This document shows, piece after piece, positions 26,127-36,078 of a stretch of 64,000 bases of DNA; within the stretch, counting starts at the first letter, position 1, and each line of letters begins with the position of its first letter. A program made the position numbers and the translations under genes. The stretch is from Synechococcales cyanobacterium S06 (GTDB lineage: Bacteria > Cyanobacteriota > Cyanobacteriia > Cyanobacteriales > JAABRE01): NCBI GenBank assembly GCA_011391125.1, contig JAABRE010000003.1, positions 39,018 through 103,017 of the forward strand. Direction: 5' to 3'. Under the pieces are notes generated by a model. That model worked only from the letters and a program-made list of their open reading frames with translations. It did not search any database and was not told the origin of the DNA.

Positions 26127-29100
26127 ATGTCAGTCATCAACTATCAAACAATATTTGAATCCCATCCTCTCCCGATGTGGGTAATAGACACAGAAACTCA
26201 AAATTTGTTAGCTATTAATCAATTAGCTCGTCACAGCTACAATAATCAAATCAAGCCAGAAACCTTAGATCAAAATAGATTACCAGGTGTTACGATTAGT
26301 TCTTTTCCCTTATTAAATGACGGAAAAAAAGCCGAATTAATAGTAGTAAATGAAGAAACTAAAACTAAATTAATTTTAGCGAAAAATTTACAGGAACTAC
26401 ATAGGTTTTACTGGCGTAATTTGCAAAATAATAAACAAATGTATTGCCAATGTTTAACCGATGGAACTATTACTTGGGTCAATAATTCTTATTGTAACCA
26501 TGTTAGTCAATCTTTGCCGGAATTAGTGGGAACAAAATTCCCTTTTATTTCAAAAGAACAGGAACATAGTTTACTTTCTCATATTACTTCAAAAAATCCA
26601 ATTATTGAATATGAATATTATAATCTTCACTTAAATTTATGGCAGTGCTGGCAGGTTGAAGGTATTTTTGATCAAGATAATCATTTATTACAATATCATT
26701 TTTTAGGGAAGGATCTAACTAAAAATCTCTTAAAAAATTTAGTATTTTTGCAAACAATTAAAGCGACGGAATTAGGAATAAATCAAGAAACTATTGTTAA
26801 TTTAAGTGGTATTTTTGTTTATAAAACTGAGCTAAATCAGAGCCATAATCAGGTTAATTTTATCTATATTAGTGATAGTATTGCCGAAATATATGAATTA
26901 GAAAAAAAAGAGAGTATTAATAATTGGCGTTTATTATTATCTCTAATTCATCCCGAAGATTTACCTCAATTAATCTCCTCATTTAAGGATTCTCAAAAAT
27001 TGCTGACATCTTGGCAATTTACCGGCCGGATTATTACTAAATCAGGGAAAATGAAATCTTTACAGGTCACTATTACTCCTGAAATCGAAAATAGTCTCAT
27101 AATTTGGACAGGATTTTTATTAGTTTTACCAGCTAAAAATGAAATAATCAAAGAAAATCAAGCCTTCGATTTTAAATTAAAAATTAATGAAAAAGAGAGC
27201 CAAAAAACGGAGCAGTTATTAAAACAAGAAATCAAATTAAGAAAGATTACTGAGCAGAAATCAAAACAAATTGAAGAAAGATTAAATTTAGCTTTTGAAG
27301 TGGCCGAAATGGGAACTTGGGATTGGAATATTCTCACAGGAGAAATTACTTGGTCTCCTAGTTTATTAAAATTATTTGGCCTTGAATTAGAGAATTTTAA
27401 GCTCAATTATGAGACCTTTTTAGAATTAATACATCCCGAAGATAAAGAGCAAGTTTTAGCCGCAATTAACCAAGCAATAGAAGAGAATATTCCCTATAAA
27501 ATTGAGTTTAGATTTATTAAACCTAACGGTGATATTCGTTATTGTTTAAGTAGGGGAAAAGTCTTATTTGACGAGCATAAAAATCCTATTTATATGACTG
27601 GAATAGACCGAGATATTACTCATAAAAAAATACTAGAAACTGCTTTAGCTATTAGTGAAGAAAAATTTAGGAGTCAATATCAAGCTATTCCTATTCCTAC
27701 TTTTACTTGGCAGAAAAGGGAAGATGATTTTATTTTAATTGATTATAACTTTGCTGCTTTTAATTTTACCCAAGGAACTATTGCTAATTTCTTGAATGAA
27801 ACCGCTAGTTCTCTGTATGCAAATGTACCAGAAATTGTAGCTGATTTTGAGCAATGTTTTAACCAGCAACAAGTCATCAAAAAAAAGATGACTTATCGGA
27901 TGTTATCTACTAATGAAAATAAGATATTGATTATAAATTCTGCATTTGTACCACCGGATTTAATTATGGTACATATAGAAGATATTACTGAATCAGAAAC
28001 TGCTTGGAAAAATTTACAAAAAAGTGAGGAAAATTATCGCCGTTTAATCGAAACTACTAACGAGGGTGTTTTGGTTATTAATAATCTTAGTCAAGTGGTA
28101 TTTGTTAATGCAACAATAGCGAAAATGTTAGGTTATGACAGAGAAGAAATGTTACAAAAAAATTGGTTTGATTTTTTGAGTGAATCATTTTTTTGTAATG
28201 AAAGTGATTGTAATTTAGAATTATATTCTTTAAAAAAAGAATATAAAGAAGTGAAAATGCGCCAAAAAAATGGCGAAATTATTTATACAATGGTGGCTAC
28301 TAATGCACTTTCAGATCATGGTAATATTCCCATTGGTACTTTAGCCATGATCACTAATATTACCGAATTAAAACTCCATCAAATTGCTCTACAAGAAGCC
28401 AAACAAACTTTAGAAAATCGAGTCAGAGAACGCACTAATCAATTGAGAAATACCAACGCTCAGTTGTTAATTGAAAGTCAAAAACGCCAGCAAATTCTGC
28501 AAAAATATGATCATTTAATGGATAATTTAACGGAAATTGTATTTCAATTAGATTCCATGGGAAATTGGTTATTTATTAATCAGGCCTGGACACAAATAAC
28601 AGGATTTACGGCCGCAGAAACATTAGGTAAAAAGTTTTTAGATTTTATTCCTTTACAACAAAGAAAATTTTGTCAAGATCAATTAAAAGAATTACTAACA
28701 GGTGAAAAAATATCTTGTTATACTCAATCTGAAATAATTACCAAAAATGGCAACTTTTGTTGGGTAGAAATTAGTGCCAGTATGTCTAGCGAAGAAAAAA
28801 CAATTATTGGCATAATTAATAATATTACCGAACGAAAACAGGCCGAAGAAGCAAAACAAGAAAGTGAAGCTCGTTTTCGCTCCCTTTTTGAACAAGCCGC
28901 CGTCGGTGTTTGTTTAATTGATTTAGAGGGTAAATTTATCTTAGTTAATGACAGATATGCTCACATTTTAGGCTATGATCCAAATGATCTTATAGGCCGT
29001 TTTTATCAGGATTTTAGTTATCCGGTTCATTTTAAAACTGAATCAGATTATTGGCAACAATTATTAACAGGAACAATCAATAATTATTGTTTAGAAAAAT

Positions 29101-31475
29101 GCTTTTGGAACTCAAATGAGCTTCTGGTTTGGACTGAAGTTTCTCTATCTTTATTAAGGGATGAAAACAAGCAACCTAAATATTTTATTGGTACAGTTCA
29201 AGATATTAGTGAACGTAAAGAAACTGAATTAAAATTACAAAAAAGTGAACAACAACTTAAACAAGCTCAAAGAATTGCTAATTTAGGTAGTTGGGAATAT
29301 GATTTACAAACCGGTTTACTTAATTGGTCTGAACAACTGTTTAAAATAGTTGGTTTACCACCGAATGAAAATGAGCCGAATTATGAAGAATATCTTAGTT
29401 TTTTAAGTCCCGACGATCAACAATTATTAAAGGATGCATTCAAAAAAGCCGTCACCGAAGGAGAAGCTTTTGAAATTGAATATAGCTTTTTTCGCAAAAA
29501 TGATCAGAGTCTCAGATATATTTCTGCTAGAGGAGAAGTGGTTAAAGATACTCAAGGAAAAGTAGTTAAATTAATTGGTACTGCTCAAGATATTACCAAT
29601 CGTAAGTTAATCCAGCAAGAAATAGAAGAAAAACGTCTGCAATTATTAACCGTAATTGAAACAGTAAATGAAGGAATTACTCTTAGTGATGAAATAGGAA
29701 ATTTTTTAATTTTTAACTCAGCAATGAAACAAATTACTGGTTATAGTTTGGCTGATCTAGAAAATTCTCATTCTTTAATTGAGCTTATTTATCCTCAATC
29801 TCAACAGAAAGAACAAGCTATGGAACGTTTAACCATGGTACTAAAAACAGGAAAATTAGCTAATGTTGAAACTACCATTGTTAGCAAATCTGGAGAGGAA
29901 AAAACCCTTCTGGTTTCCACCAATATTTTAATAGATAAAGGGCGTAAATTATTTTTAAGTGCTTATCGTGATATTACGGATAGAAATAAAGCATTACAAG
30001 ACAAAGCTTCGGCCATTCAAGCATTACAAGAAAGTGAAGTGAAATATCGTCGCATGATTGAAACCGCCGCCGAAGGTGTTTTCATCCTTGATCAATATTA
30101 CCAGATTACTTTTGTGAATCAAAAAACTGTGGAAATGTTCGCTCTATCTCAAGCCGAAATAATTGGTAAAAATCTGCTCGATTTTGTGGCTTTTGAACAC
30201 ACAAATAAGGCTTTACAATATATGAAAAATATCCGTCAAGGTAATTTTAAACAAGAGGATTTAAAATTTTATCGTAATAATGGTCAGGAATTATGGGTAA
30301 TTATGAATGCTTCACCTATTATTGATAATGGTGAATATCAAGGAACTTTAGTTATGCTGACAGACATTACTGAACGTCACCAAAATCAAGTTAAATTAAG
30401 GGCCACACAAGAGCATTTACAATACCTACTTTCCTCAAGTTCTGCCATCATCTATAGCTGTAATCCTGAGAATTTATCTTGCAGTTTTATTAGTGATAAT
30501 ATTATTGATTTAATTGGTTATAGTTGGCAAGATATTTCTCTTTGGGTTGAACATATTCATCCTGAAGATTTAATTACTTTATTTGATAAAATTAATAATC
30601 CTTGCTTAGATAAAACTGTTCATGAATACCGATTTCTCAATAAAAATGGTAGTTATCGTTGGTTACGAGACGAAATCAAAATAATTCGAGATCAAAACGG
30701 TAGACCTGAAGAAATAATTGGCTGTATTCTTGATATTAATGATCGCAAATTAGCCGAACAAGAAGCATTAAAAGCCTTAGAAAAAGAACGGGAATTATCG
30801 GAGTTTAAATCTCGCTTTATTTCCATAACTTCCCATGAATTTAGAACCCCATTAACTACCATTCTTTCTTCATCTCAATTGTTACAACGTTATGATTGGA
30901 GTGCTCAAGAACAACAGGAATTATTTGAACAAATTGACACAGCCGTTAAATATTTAACCGCTTTAATTGATGATGTTCATACTATTAATCAGGGTAAAAG
31001 TGGTGTGTTAACCTTTAACCCAAAATCTATTTTTGTGGTCAATTTTTCTCGTCGTTTTTTAACAGAAATACAAAATGGCATTGGGATTAATTATCAGATT
31101 ACTTTTACTTTAAATTCTCAAATAGCAGAGAGGGAAGCAAATTTGGATGATAAATTAATAAGACATATTCTCAGTAATCTTTTTTCTAATGCTATTAAAT
31201 ATTCCCCTCAAGGTAGTTTGATTAAATTTAGTTTAACTATTACTTCAGAACAACTTATTTGGCAAATTACCGATCAAGGTAAAGGTATTCCCGAAGAGGC
31301 AAAAAATCACTTATTTGCCTCTTTTTATCGCGCTAATAATGTGGGTACAACTCCCGGCACAGGATTGGGTTTAGCCATTGTTAAAAATTGTATCGAACTA
31401 CACAACGGCAACATTACTTTTGAAAGTATCTTAGGAGAAGGTACTACTTTTACGGTGACTATTCCTTTAATTTAG
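26127..31475 (+). CDS. Giant sensor histidine kinase with about twelve PAS modules
   Basis: 1782 residues. I count twelve PAS-like units from 1 to about 1540, several with clear PAC tails (for example GTAQDITNRK, GTVQDISERK). HisKA follows with phospho-His 1570 (SITSHEFRTPL), then HATPase with N-box (LFSNAIKYSPQ), G1 (TDQGKGIPEE) and G2 (GTGLGLAIVKN). No transmembrane helices are seen, so it is cytosolic. The start is supported by a GAGGGG site upstream. The kinase core is close to that of the giant kinase at 2605-7710 (both FRANNVGT-type or FYRANNVGT-type lids and HNGNITFES/HQGAITFES ends). A REC protein with a pseudo-DHp follows 154 bp downstream and is the likely partner. Ligands are unknown. 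Confidence 0.92.
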   Translation: MSVINYQTIFESHPLPMWVIDTETQNLLAINQLARHSYNNQIKPETLDQNRLPGVTISSFPLLNDGKKAELIVVNEETKTKLILAKNLQELHRFYWRNLQNNKQMYCQCLTDGTITWVNNSYCNHVSQSLPELVGTKFPFISKEQEHSLLSHITSKNPIIEYEYYNLHLNLWQCWQVEGIFDQDNHLLQYHFLGKDLTKNLLKNLVFLQTIKATELGINQETIVNLSGIFVYKTELNQSHNQVNFIYISDSIAEIYELEKKESINNWRLLLSLIHPEDLPQLISSFKDSQKLLTSWQFTGRIITKSGKMKSLQVTITPEIENSLIIWTGFLLVLPAKNEIIKENQAFDFKLKINEKESQKTEQLLKQEIKLRKITEQKSKQIEERLNLAFEVAEMGTWDWNILTGEITWSPSLLKLFGLELENFKLNYETFLELIHPEDKEQVLAAINQAIEENIPYKIEFRFIKPNGDIRYCLSRGKVLFDEHKNPIYMTGIDRDITHKKILETALAISEEKFRSQYQAIPIPTFTWQKREDDFILIDYNFAAFNFTQGTIANFLNETASSLYANVPEIVADFEQCFNQQQVIKKKMTYRMLSTNENKILIINSAFVPPDLIMVHIEDITESETAWKNLQKSEENYRRLIETTNEGVLVINNLSQVVFVNATIAKMLGYDREEMLQKNWFDFLSESFFCNESDCNLELYSLKKEYKEVKMRQKNGEIIYTMVATNALSDHGNIPIGTLAMITNITELKLHQIALQEAKQTLENRVRERTNQLRNTNAQLLIESQKRQQILQKYDHLMDNLTEIVFQLDSMGNWLFINQAWTQITGFTAAETLGKKFLDFIPLQQRKFCQDQLKELLTGEKISCYTQSEIITKNGNFCWVEISASMSSEEKTIIGIINNITERKQAEEAKQESEARFRSLFEQAAVGVCLIDLEGKFILVNDRYAHILGYDPNDLIGRFYQDFSYPVHFKTESDYWQQLLTGTINNYCLEKCFWNSNELLVWTEVSLSLLRDENKQPKYFIGTVQDISERKETELKLQKSEQQLKQAQRIANLGSWEYDLQTGLLNWSEQLFKIVGLPPNENEPNYEEYLSFLSPDDQQLLKDAFKKAVTEGEAFEIEYSFFRKNDQSLRYISARGEVVKDTQGKVVKLIGTAQDITNRKLIQQEIEEKRLQLLTVIETVNEGITLSDEIGNFLIFNSAMKQITGYSLADLENSHSLIELIYPQSQQKEQAMERLTMVLKTGKLANVETTIVSKSGEEKTLLVSTNILIDKGRKLFLSAYRDITDRNKALQDKASAIQALQESEVKYRRMIETAAEGVFILDQYYQITFVNQKTVEMFALSQAEIIGKNLLDFVAFEHTNKALQYMKNIRQGNFKQEDLKFYRNNGQELWVIMNASPIIDNGEYQGTLVMLTDITERHQNQVKLRATQEHLQYLLSSSSAIIYSCNPENLSCSFISDNIIDLIGYSWQDISLWVEHIHPEDLITLFDKINNPCLDKTVHEYRFLNKNGSYRWLRDEIKIIRDQNGRPEEIIGCILDINDRKLAEQEALKALEKERELSEFKSRFISITSHEFRTPLTTILSSSQLLQRYDWSAQEQQELFEQIDTAVKYLTALIDDVHTINQGKSGVLTFNPKSIFVVNFSRRFLTEIQNGIGINYQITFTLNSQIAEREANLDDKLIRHILSNLFSNAIKYSPQGSLIKFSLTITSEQLIWQITDQGKGIPEEAKNHLFASFYRANNVGTTPGTGLGLAIVKNCIELHNGNITFESILGEGTTFTVTIPLI

Positions 31476-31629
31476 CGATAATTTAGTAATTTTGTCGAGA
31501 TAATTAATAAACAAGTTATCTCCACTACAAAAATAAAATCTTCCTTAAAAAACCGAAGAATTCTCCCCTAAATAAATATATTTTAGATATAATATTATGG
31601 ACTTATTATAAACTTATCCTGTAACTGCT

Positions 31630-32304
31630 ATGAACAAAATTTTAATTATTGAAGATGAATTGACGGTTAGAAAGAATATTGTCCGTATTCTCAAGGCTGA
31701 AAAGTACAATCCCATGAGTGCTGAAAATGGCAATATCGGTCTTAAAATGGCTTATGATCAGCATCCAGATTTAATTATTTGCGATATTATGATGCCAGAA
31801 ATGGACGGTTATGAAGTATTATCTAAATTACAAGAACATCACAAAACCAAGCTAATTCCCTTTATTTTTCTGACGGCCTTAGCCGAACGTACCGACTATC
31901 GTAAAGGTGTGGAATTAGGCGCTGATGATTACTTGGTAAAACCCTTTGATACCGATGAATTATTAAGAGCAGTTCGGGTTAAGTTGAAAAAGAAAGAATT
32001 ATTACAGCAAAAAGCTAATGAACTGTCAGAAAAATTAGAAAATCTGAAAAGTTTTGTGGAAACTAAAGATGGAATGATCGAAAATTTTAATCAGGAAATG
32101 CGTCGGCCTTTAGGTAATATTAAATTAGCCCTTGATATTTTAGAAAATAATTCAGAACCGGAACAAAAAGATCGTTACTTAAGTATTTTGCGTCAAGAAT
32201 TTGAGCGGGAAATAAGTTTACTGAACCAAGTTTCTGACTTAAAACAGTTACTTACGCCCGAAAATATCAATCTACTTTCTAAGTTTAATATGCTTAAATT
32301 ATAA
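31630..32304 (+). CDS. Response regulator with a degenerate DHp-like C-terminus
   Basis: 224 residues. The receiver domain (1-120) has D52 (CDIMMPEMDG) and LVKPFDTDE; it closely resembles the receivers at 7748-8881 and 8929-10746. A coiled linker leads to FNQEMRRPLGNIKLALDIL, which aligns with a HisKA H-box (SHELRTPL) but has Gln155 in place of the phospho-His. No HATPase follows. It may form a four-helix dimerisation platform for the upstream kinase without phosphotransfer, or be a truncated REC-kinase like 7748-8881. The first is inference. Confidence 0.88.
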   Translation: MNKILIIEDELTVRKNIVRILKAEKYNPMSAENGNIGLKMAYDQHPDLIICDIMMPEMDGYEVLSKLQEHHKTKLIPFIFLTALAERTDYRKGVELGADDYLVKPFDTDELLRAVRVKLKKKELLQQKANELSEKLENLKSFVETKDGMIENFNQEMRRPLGNIKLALDILENNSEPEQKDRYLSILRQEFEREISLLNQVSDLKQLLTPENINLLSKFNMLKL

Positions 32305-32630
32305 ATATATTTTTGCTAAAAGGTAAAATAGTTTGACTAAGAACTTACCTTGTTTTTTTACAGTGGTAATTACAGAATTACCACTACCAATAATTAGGGT
32401 TTGCTGAATAAATGGCTGGTGAGGGCGAGTTGATAGTTGATAGTTGATAGTTGATAGTTTGACCGCGTCTTTTGACGAGCAAAAATCTTGATTAATCCCA
32501 GTAAATGTAAGGTTTTTTACTATTATTTGTTGAAATCCTTGCCCTTAATTCAAGTCCAACCCACTTGAAAGTCTTGATTTACATAGCTTTCAGCTTTTTT
32601 CCGTAAACCCTAATTACAAATCATGATCAA
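32305..32630. other. Intergenic region with a hairpin and heptamers
   Basis: Contains a perfect 9-bp inverted repeat GTGGTAATT / AATTACCAC (32363-32384). It has no T-run after it, so it is not a convincing terminator. A TTGATAG heptamer array follows at 32429-32460. No gene seen. Confidence 0.5.
32429..32460. repeat. Heptamer array (TTGATAG)
   Basis: Four consecutive TTGATAG units between convergent genes, same type as 11910-11938 and (reverse) 14517-14583. Confidence 0.9.
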
Positions 32631-33203
32631 TTAAACCGCCCAATTTATATTGATTTTCTGGATTAAATTGGTAATAAAATTAATTGATAATTGCCAGAAG
32701 TTTTCATCTTTAGAGTTTAATAAATTAGATTTTTCGAAACAAACTTCTAACTTTTGAGCAAACTTTTCTAGGTAATCAATGTCTAGGGCAGATAAATTAT
32801 GAAAATCCGCACAATAATGAACCAGAATTAAACCAAATAGTTTTTTATTAATAAAAATAGGTACAGTCAGACTCGATTTAATCTCCCATAATTCAATCAA
32901 ATTAACCGAAAAAAGAAGGGGATTAGTCGTTATTTCATCTTGTTGAGAAAGCACCATTAATTTACGTCCTAATTCCCGTGGTTTTAGTGAAGTACCTAAA
33001 ATTGATTTCCAACCAAAAAGTAAAGATTCTGCGACAATTTTATCATTAAAATAAAGCACTATTCGATCGCCCTTTAAAGTATCTCTAACTTCATCTAATA
33101 ATTCACTTAAAAGAAATTCTAACTCTTGATGATCATTAGTAAAAGAGATTTTTTCTAAGAGTTGTGTCGGATTTTTTTTGGTTTCTAAATAATTAGCAAT
33201 CAT
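32631..33203 (-). CDS. GAF-domain protein
   Basis: 190 residues, essentially one GAF domain (about 20-160) preceded by LLSELLDEVRDTLKGDRIVLY and containing IKSSLTVPIFINKKLFGLIL. That last block is the phytochrome/cyanobacteriochrome-type GAF signature. No conserved chromophore Cys-His follows (ADFHNLS), so a covalent bilin is unlikely. A Shine-Dalgarno (AGGAGA) precedes the ATG. The EAL gene lies 40 bp upstream on the same strand, so the two are probably co-transcribed, with the GAF protein as a small sensory partner. Confidence 0.85.
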   Translation of the reverse strand: MIANYLETKKNPTQLLEKISFTNDHQELEFLLSELLDEVRDTLKGDRIVLYFNDKIVAESLLFGWKSILGTSLKPRELGRKLMVLSQQDEITTNPLLFSVNLIELWEIKSSLTVPIFINKKLFGLILVHYCADFHNLSALDIDYLEKFAQKLEVCFEKSNLLNSKDENFWQLSINFITNLIQKININWAV

Positions 33204-33243
33204 GATAATTTCTCCTGATATTTATAAATATTGATCTGTGGGA

Positions 33244-34158
33244 CTAAGCGGCTACTTTAGTATGAAAAAATGAAGCTAACTGATAATTAATTTTGTGAAT
33301 TGTTTCGATTAAATTATCAGCGATTACCGGAGGACTAAATAAATAGCCTTGGCTGCGATGACAGTTATTATTGATCAGAAAATGTAGATCACATTCTTCT
33401 TCGATTCCTTCAGCAACTATGTCTAAATCTAAATTACGAGCGAGGGAAATAATGGCATTAAGAATGACACGATTTTTGGCAAACTTACTCAGATCATGAA
33501 TAAAATAACGGTCAATTTTTACCGTATCCCAAGGGAATTGTTGCAAGTAAAGTAAACCAGAATAACCAGTACCAAAATCATCTAAACTAAGTTTAATACC
33601 CAATAATTTTAATTCCTTCATCGTTTTCAGAACTTGCTGAGAATTGTTCAAAATCATAGTTTCAGTTAATTCTAATTCCAAATATTCTGGTTCTAATTGA
33701 GAGTTTTCTAAAGCTGATTTGATCGTCTTAACTAAGGTAGGTTGATAAAAAGTTTCCGCCGACAAATTAACAGCAATTGATAAATATAAACCGGTTTTTT
33801 GTAAACCTTTAATATAGTGACAAGCTTTGTTTAAAACTAACTCATCAATCTGAGAAATTAAGCCTAAATCTTCGGCCACTGGTATAAAATCCTGCGGGAA
33901 AATGAGTCCAATTTCCGGTTTTCTCCAACGAACTAAGGCTTCAACAGAAGTAACAGTTTGTGTTTTTGTGCAGACTTGTGGTTGATAATAGACTTCAAAT
34001 TCATTATGGGCGATCGCCCTCAATAAATCTTTTTTAATTTGATAATAATCTTGAGTTAAAGTATTAATTTTGACTTCCTGATGAGGAGCAAAACTAGAAG
34101 CTAAAAGAGCTAAATTAGGAGTTTCTCGAACTGGTTTGCGTTGAGAAGGATAAAGCAT
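33244..34158 (-). CDS. EAL-domain c-di-GMP phosphodiesterase
   Basis: 304 residues: a ~40-aa leader then a complete EAL domain. All residues expected for catalysis are present: VEALVRW, Asn in VNLSAETF, Glu in ELELTETM, the Asp pair in SLDDFGTGYS, Lys in VKIDRYF, Glu 36 residues later in VAEGIEEE, and Gln in SQGYLFSPP. It should hydrolyse c-di-GMP to pGpG. This contrasts with the degenerate EAL at 8929-10746. It is upstream of the GAF gene and faces the 12-PAS kinase/REC pair. Confidence 0.9.
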   Translation of the reverse strand: MLYPSQRKPVRETPNLALLASSFAPHQEVKINTLTQDYYQIKKDLLRAIAHNEFEVYYQPQVCTKTQTVTSVEALVRWRKPEIGLIFPQDFIPVAEDLGLISQIDELVLNKACHYIKGLQKTGLYLSIAVNLSAETFYQPTLVKTIKSALENSQLEPEYLELELTETMILNNSQQVLKTMKELKLLGIKLSLDDFGTGYSGLLYLQQFPWDTVKIDRYFIHDLSKFAKNRVILNAIISLARNLDLDIVAEGIEEECDLHFLINNNCHRSQGYLFSPPVIADNLIETIHKINYQLASFFHTKVAA

Positions 34159-34350
34159 AAAAAATAAAATCTTTAAGGTATTTGTTATCCCTAACTTTAC
34201 CTGATCAAATTATTCTGCACATCGGGGAATTTATGGAAATTCATCTCAGTAAAATTGCTTTTTTTTGTCAGTAAAAATTCTGAACTAAATCTCAGTAAAT
34301 ACCCCTAGGTGTTTAATTGTAGATCTGAAAACTTAAGGAGAGAAAAATAG
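34159..34350. other. Upstream region of the EAL gene, no gene seen
   Basis: AT-rich spacer that should hold the promoter of the EAL-GAF unit (minus strand). No ORF or repeat recognised before 34351. Confidence 0.4.
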
Positions 34351-34590
34351 TCATTTCAGTTATCAGTTAACAGTTATCAGTTACCAGTTATCAGTTATCA
34401 GTTATCAGTTACCGGTTTCCTCTGTCTAAATCCAGAGGAAACCTGAAATCAGGAATAATTATTGTTTCCTCATCAAGAGGAAGACCTTAAACCCAATTTT
34501 TTGGTCTTACCTATTACCTGACTTGGTGCAATTCGTCTATTATCTGTTCACGGAAAGGGGGAGGTCTTACACAGTTTTTCTGGTCAAAGA
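34351..34590 (+). repeat. Composite repeat: TTATCAG heptamers, hairpin, CTTACAC block
   Basis: TCATTTCAGTTATCAGTTAAC then about seven TTATCAG/TTACCAG units (34351-34413). A hairpin GTTTCCTC...GAGGAAAC follows (34413-34442), then GAGGTCTTACACAGTTTTTCT (about 34561-34581). Shares blocks with 24893-25000 and 56861-56990, and in reverse with 16030-16180. Confidence 0.75.
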
Positions 34591-34643
34591 AAAAGTAATC
34601 ACAACTGTTGTATAATTAACTAAAATTTCGGTTGCAAAATTCC

Positions 34644-35222
34644 ATGAATATCGCCAACTACTACCGGTTATTAGGTTTAAGAAAAGGTGCCAAACTCAAA
34701 GACATCAAAGCTTCCTATCGTAGATTAGCTAGACAATATCATCCCGATGCCAACCCTGATCAACAAGCTCAAGCTCATTTTATCAGGGTAACAGAAGCTT
34801 ATAAATTGCTGATTGATTTTTTAGAAGGCCAAGACGAGCTCGAAGAAGTAATCGCAGAAACCAGCGGAGCGAAAATCATTAGTGTCACCGAAGAACCAGA
34901 AACGAGTCAATCCCTCCAAGATTTGTCGAAATATGAGCAACAATTAAAGTGGAAATCCTACGAAAAATTACATCAATTGCTTAAAGAAGGAAAATTCATT
35001 CGGGCGATCGCCATTGTGGAAGGTTTAGCGCAACGAATTCCCCAAGATTTAGAAGTCAAACAATGGCTGGCGATCGCCTATCACCAATGGGCTAAAATGC
35101 TAGTGAAAAATAAACAACCGGAAAAAGCGAAAAACTACTTTCAAAAAGCCTTAAATACCGATCCGAAAAACGTTAGTTTATGGCAAGAAATCCAAAAAGA
35201 ACTAAGTAAAATCAAAAAATAG
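34644..35222 (+). CDS. DnaJ-domain protein with TPR tail
   Basis: 192 residues from the ATG at 34644 (MNIANYYRLLGL); a TTG 12 bases upstream is less likely. The J domain (1-65) has the HPD motif in RQYHPDANPDQ, needed to stimulate DnaK ATPase. After a charged linker, the C-terminus has TPR-like helices (KLHQLLKEGKFIRAIAIVEGL ... KAKNYFQKALNTDPKN). It lacks the zinc-finger and client-binding domains, so it is a type III J protein with a TPR adaptor. Convergent with ccmP (40 bp apart). Confidence 0.9.
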   Translation: MNIANYYRLLGLRKGAKLKDIKASYRRLARQYHPDANPDQQAQAHFIRVTEAYKLLIDFLEGQDELEEVIAETSGAKIISVTEEPETSQSLQDLSKYEQQLKWKSYEKLHQLLKEGKFIRAIAIVEGLAQRIPQDLEVKQWLAIAYHQWAKMLVKNKQPEKAKNYFQKALNTDPKNVSLWQEIQKELSKIKK

Positions 35223-35262
35223 TTAACAATTAGCAATTCTTATTTTTGAATTGTGATTTGAG

Positions 35263-35901
35263 CTACTCCTTTTGTCCGAGAGTGGGTAATGAGCGCCCTG
35301 GTTGATTTTCAAGGGCTGCCAAAGCGGCAGCCGAACCGGCTAAAACGTCTCTTTCCTCACCACCTAAATATAAACGGCCAAAACTACCCACCGCTGTAAC
35401 TTGTAAAATATTAACCAAAGCGGCTTTTTCTGCTTCATTGGCGGCCAAAGCTGCATAGGCAGCAGGTTCAACCTCCAAAACATATAAAGTTTGGCCAGCT
35501 AAAATCATCTGACCACGGCGAGAACGATTAATCATCTGAGCTTGATGGGGATCAAGATTACGAATAATTTGGCTAGAAATAACCCGTGGTTTAAAACAAT
35601 CATTTCTAGTCACCTTCAATGCGTCTAAAATTGCGATTCCGGCCGTTCGCGTTTCTCCTTGACGGGGGGAGTGAATTTCCAATAAACCGTAGAGACGTTC
35701 CACAAATTGAACTCCGGGGCGAACGGAGGTTGACTTTAAAGCTATATCGGTAATGCGATTAATTTCAATACCCGGTGAAATTTCAATCCATAGGGAAGTA
35801 TCTCCTGGTAAAGGCAAAAAACCAAGAGCAACAGTTCCAATATAAGCCGCGTGTTGAGGCTGTAAGTTATCCAGAAAGACATAACTGCGTAATTCAACCA
35901 A
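35263..35901 (-). CDS. ccmP: Carboxysome shell protein CcmP (tandem BMC domains)
   Basis: 212 residues, matching CcmP (about 213). CcmP is a BMC-T protein: two BMC domains in one chain form a trimeric pseudohexamer whose stacked double layer has a large gated pore in the beta-carboxysome shell. The N-terminus [20 protein letters not shown], the block [14 protein letters not shown] and the C-terminal BMC signature ([20 protein letters not shown]) fit. Start is TTG at 35901 with a GGAG site upstream; no ATG fits. The gene is unlinked here to other ccm genes, as is usual for ccmP. Confidence 0.93.
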   Translation of the reverse strand: MVELRSYVFLDNLQPQHAAYIGTVALGFLPLPGDTSLWIEISPGIEINRITDIALKSTSVRPGVQFVERLYGLLEIHSPRQGETRTAGIAILDALKVTRNDCFKPRVISSQIIRNLDPHQAQMINRSRRGQMILAGQTLYVLEVEPAAYAALAANEAEKAALVNILQVTAVGSFGRLYLGGEERDVLAGSAAALAALENQPGRSLPTLGQKE

Positions 35902-36078
35902 AATATCAAGCTCCGATGCTAAACAAAATTATGGTACGGGTTTGTGAGCAAAAAAATCTTAACATTAATTAAGAATCAAAGTCTAGCTTTTAATTTTATT
36001 ATGAGAGTGAAAATTCTTTTCATCTCACAATGTCAGATATAATAAATAAAAATAAGATCAAGAAAAAAGGATAAATTT

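Noticed and set aside
32363..32384. Terminator after the REC protein gene
   Set aside because: The stem is perfect but no T-run follows on either strand.
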